A stretch of DNA of 64,000 bases from Strigops habroptila (taxonomy: Eukaryota > Chordata > Aves > Psittaciformes > Psittacidae): contig NC_046358.1 in the NCBI RefSeq assembly GCF_004027225.2, positions 8,897,284-8,961,283 of the forward strand. Reading direction: 5' to 3'. A program made the translations under genes and the position numbers. Of the stretch, positions 1 to 12,600 are shown piece by piece (position 1 is the first letter of the stretch; every line of letters begins with the position of its first letter). The notes below the pieces were generated by a model. That model was given only the letters and a program-made list of their open reading frames with translations, was not told the DNA's origin and did not search any database.

Positions 1-447
1 TCCATCATTTGAAACTAACAGATTTTTTAATTCTAAGCCATTTGGGGTTGTTTGCTTTTACATTATTCAGTTTATTAGTGTCATTTGAGACCTGTAAGAG
101 TGGACAATGCTATGCAGATGAGGATTATACAGCTTTCCCAGAATGATACTAAATAGAAGTCAAATTTCCCATGCAGTCTTACAGTAGATATATTTTGTTG
201 ATTAAAGCAATTGTTACACGGAAGAGTATCAGTGAAAAACATCAAAAATTGTCTTTATAGAATATAATGTTTATTCTTTTTTAAGTTTCCACAAGAATAT
301 AACATTAAAGTTTCATGTGTGTTTTTTGAGGGGTTTGGTTTGAGGTTTGTTTTTAAAGCAGTTTTATCAACAAATTCCTGAATTGAAACACTTCAGCCTA
401 TCGTTTACGTTTTTAAGAACTGCTCTAGCTTCTCAGATTTAACTTAC
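1..447 (-). other. UBR1: UBR1 intron 12, partial
   Basis: AT-rich sequence left of exon 12. I searched for the next conserved UBR1 segment (the KYILISKPTIWTERLRMQ region in human) and it is not here, so exon 13 lies outside the window. Confidence 0.8.
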
Positions 448-605
448 CTGAGGTCATATATTACTGCATATACCCGGTTCAGTTTGTCCTGACTGTAACC
501 TTGGAAGTTGAACTTGTCATTTTTGTCTAGGTACTCTGGAAGCACTTCTAGGAGTGTCTCAGTAATGATTGTGATTACATTTTGCTCTTCAATAAGATGT
601 CGGGC
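448..605 (-). CDS. UBR1: UBR1 exon 12 (last in window)
   Basis: Residues 429-480 plus two bases, [20 protein letters not shown] then [20 protein letters not shown] then [12 protein letters not shown]. The acceptor is CTTGCAG and the donor AG|GTAAGT. The gene continues left of base 1. Confidence 0.96.
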
Positions 606-3600
606 CTGCAAGAAGAACATTATACATTTTTCTTCCTATTTTTGTCTTTGAATCCAGTATTTTTTATCAGAAAGTATTTTAAGCATTTGTAAGGACTCCA
701 AGCTACAAAAACTCCCATGGTATTTATTATTTATGAACACAATTTCTATCAACTTAGCATGTTTGTTCACTCTGACAGCTTCAATGTAACAGACATGCTA
801 TTTTTTTCTAGAAAGATCATGTAGAAAAGGACTCTTACATCGGTATTTCAGGCAAGAACCATGTAACCTTTAAAACCTACAGGTATAATTCCCTCCCCTA
901 CAAGATTTAATATATTTTATCCCTACAAAAAGACACTTAACCATTTCTTTGTCCTCTCCCCCCACGTTTTTAGATTTATCTAAGAAGCTAAATGTGAACA
1001 GTAAATGGATAGTTAATGCAGAGAACGATGCTGCCTAAAACTTACTTGCATTCTCACTATCCTCTATAATGGATTTTCACATAAACTCCAGCTCCTGCTT
1101 ACATATGAGCTTTAACAAATCCTAAAATCTTTCACTTTCAACTCAGCAATGCATAAAGCCTCTCTGCCAAGTACAGCAGTCTGCAAAGGTGATGCAGCTA
1201 GCAATTCTCACATTTATTTTCCATTTCCAGCTGACACAGGTTGTACATACCAGAGTAGGTACAGTGAACATCTGAACCGAGAGTGCAGTCACAGAGAGAA
1301 CTCTGTCATGATCATCACTGATGTATTCTTTTTGCAATGCTTTGTAATACTAGAAAGAGAGAACATTGGGAAAATCGAGTGAATAAAACAAGTGGTAGTT
1401 AAAAACGTTTATTTTTATTTGTAAGAATTATATATCAATGTCCTTCTTCCTTTCTAATAGAAGCAGTTCAGACAAAAATGGCACAATGTCCTCAATGCAC
1501 CAAAGCAATTAAATACATGTCCCACTGCCTTAATACTGAAGATAAGCACAAGTTTAACTGTTCTGCCAGATTGGAACCAAAATATTTTTCCTCCTACAAT
1601 CATTTTCCCCAATAAAACAATTAAATATCTGAAAAAAGGACTGATGGAGACATTAACTTAAAACAAGTCTTCCTCCTGCAGTGAACTGCATGGGAAGTTA
1701 TCCACAGCTGTCTGGAAAAGGTGTGTACAATGATTAATGTTAAGCCTTTGATTGCTTTGTTTCAGCCCAGAGAAAACCATGAAGTGTCAGTGACCTTTAC
1801 CAGGATTAAAGAGTCTCACCCTAAAAAGAAAACATTTGGTCTCATGTTTTGACTATTTCTTAACTATTGTATCTATGTATTAAAAAGAAAGACTGTTTTC
1901 AGTTTATCTGCCATTTCAGAAGATACACAGAATAGTAACAATACTGCATTCAAAATGAGCACAAATACCTACATGATTATAAAGCATGAACCAATGACAT
2001 TGAAATTAATACACTATTAAAAGCTGAACAAGTTGAAGCTCTGCTTGTTGAAAATCCATTATTTACACTGAAACAGTTTTCAGGTTTGGGGGAAATTTTA
2101 CAAAGCTAATAAAAATTCATAACATAAGAAACAAGTAACCACATACCTTCACAAATTCTACAGCAAAAAGTTTTTTGTATTCCATTTCCATGAAAAAACT
2201 ACTGAAGATAAGTTCATGAAGAACCTTCCTTGCCCCTGTGAAGAACCAATACAATGCACATCACTTTATTGTACTAAGATGCAGATTTTTGTGGAAAAGA
2301 GGAATCAGATTATTAAACTAAAATCATTAAAAGCCTTGAAATTTTTACAAAGTATATTAACCAAGTTATTAATATTTTTTTTCCTATTTTTAACCTTTAC
2401 TGGTATGTATTTAAAACACAGGGTAAGCATTGAGCCACTCGTAGTCAGGTTATATCTTGTGAAAAGATTTTTCAAAATATATAAAGTAAGAAAAATTGAA
2501 GAGGCAAATACATACCAAAATACCAATCATCTCAGCCATAAAAATAAAGGCTGTATTAGAACCACAATATAAGAACTATGAAGAAATGTAACTCCGCTTG
2601 CATAGCATTTATCTGCTTTTACATGTCTTGCTCGAAAAATTAATTTACCTCTTCACAGTTAATAGCAACATGTATACACAAACCTTTGTGAAGTTTTGCA
2701 TCCCATAGCATCAACTTGCTTATGAAGCATGGCTTTTCAGATCCAGCTTCTTCTTTGAGACATATTTGACAAAAGATCTGGCGAAAGTCACCTATAGGGA
2801 TGAAACTATTCATTTGTACAAGAATGCTTCAATAATTAAGTTATAAGAGCCACCAAAATGAGAACTACAGAAATCTGTTCTTTAGAAACAAGAAATGAAA
2901 GCAGGCACATCAGTATGAATTATTTAACAGTATTTTTTCTTCAGTGAACATACACCCACATACTCTCTCCTTACTAATTTCTTCCTATTATTCTTACCTA
3001 CTTTATTGTATAATCCAGTGATGCAGAAAAGTATTTTAAAATGAAGAGCATTTAGACAGCTTTGCAAAGCAGATCGATAAGAAGAGTTCACTGTGTCAGC
3101 ACAGAAATGCACAGGCTAGGCAAGTGTATGCTTTGTCCTGCTTTGGGCCCTGGAAGTCAGTCTTTTGCAGAACTTCAGAACATATTTTTGTATTTTCTTG
3201 CACCTATCAGTAAATACTGTACTTGCTGAAGCAGTTTTGGGGATCAACATATCAGAGTCACCCACTGGTTACTAACATTCAGAAATAAGCTCTTACATTA
3301 CTAATTTCCGCTGGAAAAATGCAGTGTCACGAATCAAGTCCCTGACAACCTGGAAATAAATAGTACTGAATTCTTCTTGATCCATGTTTTACCACTCGAA
3401 GCAAAACCAGAAAAAAAACAGGAATCACCAGACCACAAAAAAAAGTTTTGGCTGAGTACAGAACATCAGGCTCCTTAAGGCATCCACATATATATAATCC
3501 AGAAGAACAAGGACAGGAGTTGGATTTCAATCTTTGTTCTTTAAGGCTCTCATAAAACATATTAAAGTATCAGTTAACCTGTAAGAATTTCCTAACCCAA

Positions 3601-6600
3601 AATGCTGCACCCAACAAGGGAGACTCCTCTTTTAGTTTTAGCTTATCTAATCAGATAAAAAGGTAATGTTTAAAAAACTAAAATTTGGGGATTTGCTGGG
3701 GGCACTGACACTGGCTTGTCTATATTCACACAGAGACAATAACTGAATAATCAGCTGTCAGCGGGTGTTTTAAATAGAGTAATCTCATAAAATTGAAAAT
3801 AATAAGAAAAATTATCTATGAAAAATCTGTGGATAAAAATCGAACTTTCAGTAGAAACCATGAAATAATCCACACAGTCAAAAAAAAAGTGTACCAATTA
3901 CAAGAACTGATTGAGGAAGAGCAAGAAAAGACCGTTAATGAAATAAATACAAAGTTGAAAAGAACAGAAAGCTAAATTTTGTAAAATCTTGTAAAGAATT
4001 ACAAAAAGGTATAATTTACCTTTATAATATACAAATAATAATATACGAAAAGGTATAATTCTGATGTATTTTGAGGGAAAGATTGGAAAGTAAATGTTCA
4101 GAAAAAAAAAAGAAATTCACTCTATTATCCAAGCTACAAAGAGGCTAAAGCAGACTATCAGATTTACCCCATCAAAAAGGAGGATAAGCAGTGAGTTTAA
4201 TCTCTGCATATTTGTACAGTGAAAAGAAATTTTACCATGGCTTTAGTTTGGTAAAACACAGGTATGACAAACAGAAATCCAAATTTGACTCAGAAGTCTT
4301 CTTTAAAATCCTGAGCACCAAACACCACAACAATGTTTGAAAGCTTAAAATAGACTTTACACTACTGTGGGCTTAAATTTTAAACTAACAATAGTCTGTG
4401 TACCTTTAGCATAGTTGAATAGACCAAACTTTTCTAACTTACTAATGCGCAGAGAGAAAGGAATGTTCAGCTGACAGGGGAAGGAATGTCATGGGGCTGA
4501 TAACAACTAAGGAGATAGTAAGTAAGACCAAGGGAGCCAGCCTTCAAGATAGCAGAGCAGCACCCAACATGTAGTGAGACTGGAACAGAACAGAAGCAAG
4601 GACACACCAACTGCTAACTCAGCACTAGGACCTTGCAAGCATGTGCAAGCACTGAGGTCATTCAGTAAACACAGTGAGGAAGACTGTCAGCGACCACCAG
4701 AGACCCCCACTCAGCAAGAAAGTGAATACTTAATTAGGATGCAAATATTAGAATTAGTTCCTGGGAACACTGTAAATATGCATGAGCATGCTAAATATAC
4801 AGCTGCTGCTGGCAAGTAACGGGTGCGTTCACCTCTGAGAAGCTATTCGCGTGTGCACCCAGAGCTGCAATAAAGCAAGCTGCTTTCTGAAAGTCCAGAT
4901 TGAGTCTTAGAGAGTTTCTCCAACCGACTTTTATGGTAACACTATTGTACAAATTTTCAAATTAAGGCTTTCGTTTGCTTGTTTTACTGACACTGTCTAA
5001 TTAATCACTGCTATCAAACCTGAAGCAGAAATTAATTCAGGCAGAGGATATATGCTTTTGCTGATGGAGATGTTCTGCAGCTTTCCACCAGCACTAAGGA
5101 GAGCAAAGAAGTCACTGAAATAGGGCACGTGATGCTGAAACTAAGGATAATAAAACTTCTAGAAGAGAGAGCTCAAGCAGAGAAAGACCTCTATTTTAGC
5201 ATGAAGGAACAGAAAACTACTGCTATTCATAACCACACTGATGGGTATAACCACCCATATTGCTGTATTATTTATTTACTAATTAGGAGGAACATGAAAG
5301 TATTTTAATAAGAGAATATCATATATAACACAGCTAAAGATATTTTTGTGACAATTAGTCATTCAAATAACAACATAGCATTATTGTAACAAAAATCAGC
5401 TCTGCTTACTTGAGTAGCTCATGAGTTTGTTCAGCCAAGAACCCAGGCGTAAGGCAAACTTCTGGTGAGCCATAACATCAGCATGCAGAACCTCCACATG
5501 AAGTGGTCGTTGAGAAACATTTTCAGAATGCCTCTAGGAGTCAGGTAAATATTAGTAGATATAAAATAAAGATAACATGTATTTTCATATTTGCCTTCAC
5601 CACCCATTACCTCTCCCAAGCAAATAAAAAAATCAGTTTGACGCTATTTCTGAAGATACCGAACTATACCAAAGATGGTGGGGTAAATGCATTTGTTTTT
5701 TAAATGAGATAAATATTTTGGGAAGTTACCTTGATTTCTTCTTTTGCTTCCTGACAAGAGGCATAATGCCCTGCCTTAACAGCCCTGCGACCCTGTTTAG
5801 AGAAAACATTGAGCATGAGACCAATATAAAACAAAAGCAAAATATCACAAGCCTGATCCTTTCTATGTCTTTTATATGTAAAAGAGAAACAGGGACCAAC
5901 ATCACTCATGGTGCTTTTAGACATTTAGAAGCAAATTACAATTAACATACTTATCTTTAGGAAAAAGGTATTTTAAATTAACCACAGAACAACAAAGTAA
6001 AGTCTGGGTATCTTAATACTATTAGATAAAGAAAATTCATGTACACATTAAAACAGATGAGAGGGGTTTCTGCAGAATACTTTCAATACAAACCACATCA
6101 ACTTCCCAACACAAAATACACTCCTCCTGAATTGCTTTTCTGCTGTCTTTCTTACTATTTCTTCTTTGTATGAAATACTAAGGTATATAATAAGTGTGGG
6201 TTTGATGGCTCTTCCAGTAAAGCCAAGAACAGGTCCAACTTAAGACTTCGAATTCTCCTTAAAGGAAATCAGAGGCATGGGCTTCCAAAACAAGCTCTCC
6301 ACAGAGCAGAACTTCACACAAGAAGAGAGGAAGTAGCTGCATGTTGTGGAACTGTTATAATTACAACAACATAACCTAGTTACGTGCTGTAGAAGATGGT
6401 TTGTAAAACAAAGTCTGGTCAACTCCGGATCTAAAATCTAGGTTTCAATCAAAATGAACCTTCATAATGGAAACTTTGGAAAGTTACTCTGTAAGAATGC
6501 ATGTATATACCTATTTTGCAAAACCTGCAACTGCAGGACAAGACTTATAATTACGTAAGACTGACACTGCTAATTAAATACAACAACCAAAATATCATTA

Positions 6601-9600
6601 CTGAATGAAGAGAAACAAACAAGAAAACATAGTTTGTACAGATTAAAAAGGGATTCTAATATTAATGTTTTTAATATACATATTCAACAAATACATATAC
6701 AACTATAGGCAAAGTTTTTCTGTATAAAAACATGTAAGTTTTGTACTTTCATAAAGTAAAAAAACACATGGTTGCAATCAAGATGATTCAAACACTGATC
6801 ATGCTCCCTTCCCCCACCCCAGTAGAAAATTACATTACTGGTGTAAGATCTTTACATGGGACATCAGTGTGAAAAATTAAGTAGTAAAATTGTCAGGTTA
6901 GAATCATAGAATCATAGAATCATAGAATCGTAAGGGTTGGAAAGGACCTTAAGACCATCTAGTTCCAACCCCCCTGCCATGAGCAGGGACACCTTGCCCT
7001 AAACCACGTGGTTCAAGGCTCTGTCCAGCCTGGCCTTGAACACCGCCAGGGATGGAGCATCCACAACCTCCCTGGGCAACCCATTCCAGTGCTTCACCAC
7101 CCTCACTGTAAAGAACTTCTTCCTTATATCTAATCTATCCCCTGTTTAAGTTTGAACCCATCACCCCTTGTCCTACCACCAACATGGCTTCACTAAGGGG
7201 AAATCCTGCCTGACCAATTTGGTGGCCTTCTATGATGGAGCCACGGAACTGATGGACAGGGGCAGAGCAGTTGATGTCATCTACCTGGACTTGGGCAAAG
7301 CGTTCGACACTGTCCCGCACGACATCCTTGTCTCTAAATTGGAGAGACATCAATTTGATAGATGGACCACTCGGTGGATAAAAAACTGGCTCGATGGCCG
7401 CACGCAAAGAGTTGTGATAAATGGCTCAATGTCCAGTTGGAAACCTGTAACGAGTGGTGTCCCTCAGGGATCGGTGTTGGGACCGGTCCTGTTCAACATC
7501 TTTGTCGGTGACATGGCCAGTGGGATTGAGTGCGCCCTCAGCAAGTTTGCCGACGACACCAAGCTGTGTGGTTCGGTTGATACGCTGGAGGGAAGGGATG
7601 CCATCCAGAGGGACCTTGACACGCTTGTGAGGTGGGCCAATGCCAACCTTATGAAGTTTAACCAAGCCAAGTGTAAGGTCCTACACCTGGGTCGGGGCAA
7701 TCCCAGGCACTGCTACAGGTTGGGCAGAGAAGAGATTCAGAGCAGCCCTGCAGAGAAGGACTTGGGGGTGTTGGTTGACGAGAAGCTTAACATGAGCCGG
7801 CAGTGTGTGCTTGCAGCCCAGAAAGCCAACCGTATCCTGGGCTGCATCAAAAGAAGCGTGACCAGCAGGTCAAAGGAGGTGATCCTGCCCCTCTACTCTG
7901 CTCTCGTGAGACCTCACTTGGAGTATTGTGTACAGTTCTGGTGTCCTTAACATAAAAAGGACATGGAGCTGTTGGAGCGAGTCCAGGTTCACCCATATTC
8001 CTTCATGGATTCTTCCTGGTTTCATTTGCTTAATTTGAAATTTTAAGATTTTGAAATTAAGTCTGAGCCAGAATAAGTACTAACTCTTGCAAAACATTAG
8101 GTACATTTCTAATGAAATTTAACTGAATATGCATATTGCTGACTTGCGTATTTTTCAGACAAATAAAACATTTATCTCAGCCATGAAAAAAAGGGCAGAA
8201 AAAATATGCCAAACATGAACAGAGCAACTTCAGGTAAATCAGCTTTTCCCTTTCTCAAGAAACTGGAGTTCTGTCCTGAAGAAAAAAATCAATAGTTTAA
8301 AAACTTTCTTGAAGCAAGCGCTGATTAAGTTACTCTGCAACATTTCTCTCTCTTCAAGCTCCAGCATCCCAGCAATAAAGATTCTATCCATGTCCAAGAG
8401 ACTATAGTAGCACTTCTTAATGATTAAAGAGTGACTGTCTCCCATAACAAAAAAGCACTAACCTCTTTATCTATGGCAGTAGTATGCAACTGGGCTTCAC
8501 CGAGTTCGCAGCCAAGTGCCCTTTGCAGGCTATAGATGACGTGATCATAAGAATGATGTTCATCATTGAAAAGGACACAGTAGTAGCTGTCTACCTTCTC
8601 CCTACTGGGAAAAAGCCAACAGATCATCATGCAAATAAAAATAAAACTGTAAGTAGTGTCCTACCCAATACAAGCCACAGCTCACTTGATAGCTTGAGAG
8701 AAATGTCAAATACAAAAAAATTAAAGAAAACTAAGCATATTTTTCATGTTAAAGACACTCCCCCTCACCACCTATGTCAGAAAAAGACACAGAAACCATG
8801 CATCAAGTACAAAGGAGATTTTAACCTGTTTCCTTCAGAAAGGAGCCACCTATAACTATAGCCCATCTTTTCTTCCTCATGGAGGTAGTCATGAGATGAG
8901 GGGTAGGCCTTTCTGACCTTGGCAACACCTCTGGTGTAAACAGACTGTTATTCACATCATCAATTGACTGTCCTTCCACATCCAGAGCCTAATATCTATT
9001 GTACAGAGGCACCTGGGAAGGCAAGGTAGGCAAGGAGAGTGTTCACCTGCCACCATGAATGTGGACTTGCCTCTATTCACTCCTTTCCTTTAATCTACTG
9101 CCTTCAGCCTGACAGGGGGAAGATACAGGATCTTGAGGTTTTTTTCTGGTAGCTGTCTCAGGGAAGGCAGAGCATGGTTCCACCAGTCTACCTTTTTCTC
9201 AGAGTTCCTGATGCTCCTTAACCTTTCAACTTCCTCTTGTGACTCTGCCACCAGGCTGAGCAGATCATCCACCTGGTAACACCTCACACAGCTGCTCTCA
9301 CTACTGCCATCCGTTACCAGTGACAGGCTCTGGCACTCTACGCTGCCTGAGAACTGGATGGCTTTGGCTTTTTGTGGGAGCTCTGTCTGGGTTGCCACAT
9401 CCATTCTGGTGAGTGCAGGGGATATAGCTTTCTGCCAGGTGGATACCATAGCTAACCCCTTTCTGAGTAGGTGATGACCACCTTCTGAACTCACCTCTTG
9501 AGCTGGTAGGGTGACTACACCCTTCCTGCATGCCTTGCCACACAAACTCCACACCATGCCCTGGCTAATCCACCACACTCTGGTCACTGCTAAGCTGCTT

Positions 9601-12600
9601 TTTATAGGCATAAGGGTGGTTGCAGTTGCTCTGGCAATGCCCAGGCCTTGTCAGCATCTCTGACGAGAGCTGCCAGCTACTGGCAGGTCTCTCCACTGTC
9701 CTGGTATTTCCCTGTCTCAGGAAACAGGGAACCAACACTGTGCACCAAGATTTGTGAGTCTGATGTGGATCAGGCCAGCTTCAGAGCAGCTCCCCTCAGC
9801 AACTCATGCAGTACAGTCACACACTACTTTTTCCATGAAGTATCAAAAGCTTTTCTCTATATAACCATAGGTCAAAAACGCTACAGTGCTGTTTACAGGG
9901 ATTTGGGCAATAATATGCTTACATATATGTAACAATAACACAGGGAAAATTATTACCAAAGTTTCTAATGCCTTAAAGAGAAAGTTGGAAATACTCCCAC
10001 CTAGTTGTGAGCTCCGGAGGCAGTTCCTTCTCTTCTTCCCATATAAGCATATCTACAATGTATTTTATCACAGAGGGAAACACTCTCCTAGAGTGCTCCA
10101 TAATTTCTTCATTCAACTGACATTCAGAATTCTGTAAAACAGAAGATATTCATATGGAAAAGAAATTTTAGAAATGGAAAGAGGGTTGGCAGAACACCTT
10201 ATTACTGTATTTGTTTCAGGAAATCAGTCTTCGCATGATTTCAAGCAAATTTATTTCACCTAATTTCTTCTCTTGAAAATTATTTCGTCCTGAGGGCTCT
10301 CACTAGTATTCCAACAGTTCCACCTACCTTTTTTTACGCATCCAGTTTTTATCTAGGAATAGACTATGAAAGGTCTCATTAAATGTGTTAGGAAACGTCA
10401 ACTTTTTTTTTTAAACTGAAGTTAAAGCAAGCTGGTTAACAGCTTTCTATACACCTGAAGATATTGAAAGTTTGCAGTCCAGACCAAAATTCTTCCCCTG
10501 TATCTCTTGCTCTTCTGTGTATTACATCAGACATCAAACATTTTGACACTCCTTGAACAGAATCATCCAAGAAAACCTAACTCTGTTCTTTTCAGAGATC
10601 CCATTGCAGATCTAGAAACCATTCAAAATATCCCTGTGAACTGACATATTTCCCATCCACACAGATAAAGCTCATTAAGTGAATTGTCTACATCATATAA
10701 CATTATTAATTCTTTCCATAAGCATTTAAGCAGGAGAGAAAATAAGGTTATAAGCAAAGAAAATGATTAGAAATCTTCACTTCAGAATGAAGCAATCAAT
10801 ATTGAGGTACAAGACATAGATACACTGCAACAACATTTTGTTAAAAGAGGGTTTTAATCCAAAGACCCTGATGACCTTTTCCACGTACCACCTTCCCTTC
10901 AGCATGTGCGTATATAAATGGTACATAATGTTACGAATGTTAATGCAACCAAACCCAATAATTCCATATACAAATAGGACACAGAAACAGAGGTTTGTAT
11001 TTTTCTAGAGTATTTACACAAAGTTTCCTATGATTTTAGGATCACCCAAACTGCCTACAAAATCTCAATATGTGTGTGTTTGCCAGAGTGTGAGAAGATG
11101 AGAAACAAAGATGCTTTCTAAGAATAAAGTTTTCACATGTGACCTTTAGTCCCAAAGTACTAAGAGCACTCACCTCTGCAATGCACAATCTGGCATACAT
11201 TAAATATAAAAGAACAGAAAGAGCAATGTGTTTAATACAGCCAAGAATCATGGGTTGGGGTTTTTTTTGGGGGGGAGGGGGAAATCAACTATAGTCACAT
11301 TTATCCATTTATGAAGAAAACTGCTTAAAAAAAGCCCAGCACCAAATAAAATCATGTTGTGTGCACACGACAGAACTGCTAAAAACATAGTGAAATAGAA
11401 GCAAAAATGCGTAACATGACCAATTGCTTCCAAAGCTCTGAACAACTGTTTAATGACCTCATAAGCATTAGAAGAATAATCTGGATTCAAACATACAATC
11501 TAAAATGTCTGCCAATGAAATCATGGTTCACAAACATCACTGCGTGTACATACATAATTTTGGATAAGCTCATGGTAGATCTTGGTATTAAAGAATGTAA
11601 ATGTCTGGGGTAATTATTATTTTCCCAGACTGGCAAAGCTATGATCACCTTAAAGTTTGGAGCAAAATGAAAAAAAAACTATACTGCTAAGAATAATCTA
11701 ATTGAACCAAGTTGAAAATGTACTAATTTATTTTTCCAATATTTCTTTATAGTTTGGTTTTTTAAGCATTAACATATATTAAGCAAATATTATAGAGCTG
11801 GAGGAAAACAGAGCTGTGCACAGAGATACTCCAAACGAGATCCTTGTAGTAAGACATGCTGCTCTCCTTCAGTGTGTAGAAGAAATCAAAGGAAACCACA
11901 TCAAAGGATTTATAAACTATTAAAAATGGGAATTACTCATACAAGTAGTGAAAAGTTCAATGATGCAATGCGACCTCCAATGCTATCCACATTAACAGAA
12001 CTCACAGTAAAATGAAATTAAAATACGTCTAATGTAAATTGCAAGGGTAAAAATAAAATTGCCTCAAAACCATGCCCAAAAATGTGTAATTACTTAAGCT
12101 TCAGGTAAAGCTTCAAAAAACAAAATTATGGAAGAATGAACAAAGTATGTGCAGATATCAAAGTTTAAAAATAACTAACAACCAATTTCTTATTTTTATT
12201 TTCTTTAAACAAATGTGGCAGTATTTTTACCTCATCTTAGACACAAACTCATAAAGTTACGTTTTTAAGGATACATTTGGGCAAAAAGGTTTTTATATTT
12301 CTGGTATAGTGAAGACATTAATTTGGAATCAATTAGGGAATGGATGACTCCTAAAAGCCTGGAGCGAGGATTCTAAAAATGAAGGATTGCTTTTTTGAGC
12401 CCCATTATACATATATACCAACAAGTTTTGTAGATTGTAAATCTCCTCATAGTAATGCTTACCTTGTATTATCTCAGAAATGCTGAAAAATCTGGTGCTT
12501 ACCTTAAATGTTGTAGATTCAAACCTGTCCTTTACTAAGGGCTCATTTTGAAAAAGAGGTCATTCTGTAGATCACTTTAAACTTAATCTACCTTTTAAAA

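Larger units (their letters stand above)
606..2683 (-). other. UBR1: UBR1 introns 11, 10 and 9
   Basis: The introns are 606-1250, 1350-2146 and 2236-2683 around small exons 11 and 10. The sequence is AT-rich with no recognised repeats or RNA genes. Open frames here are short and antisense or read across exon borders. Confidence 0.75.
5793..8462 (-). other. UBR1: UBR1 intron 6
   Basis: Holds the inverted CR1 copy (6901-7988), whose right end is 475 bp from exon 6. No other feature is recognised. Confidence 0.8.

Noticed and set aside
4359-4944. ACACTA on both sides of LTR copy 1 as a 6-bp target duplication
   Set aside because: Accepting it would require element ends CTGTGG and TATGGTA, and the same borders give no duplication at copy 2 (40438-41014). 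Left unresolved.
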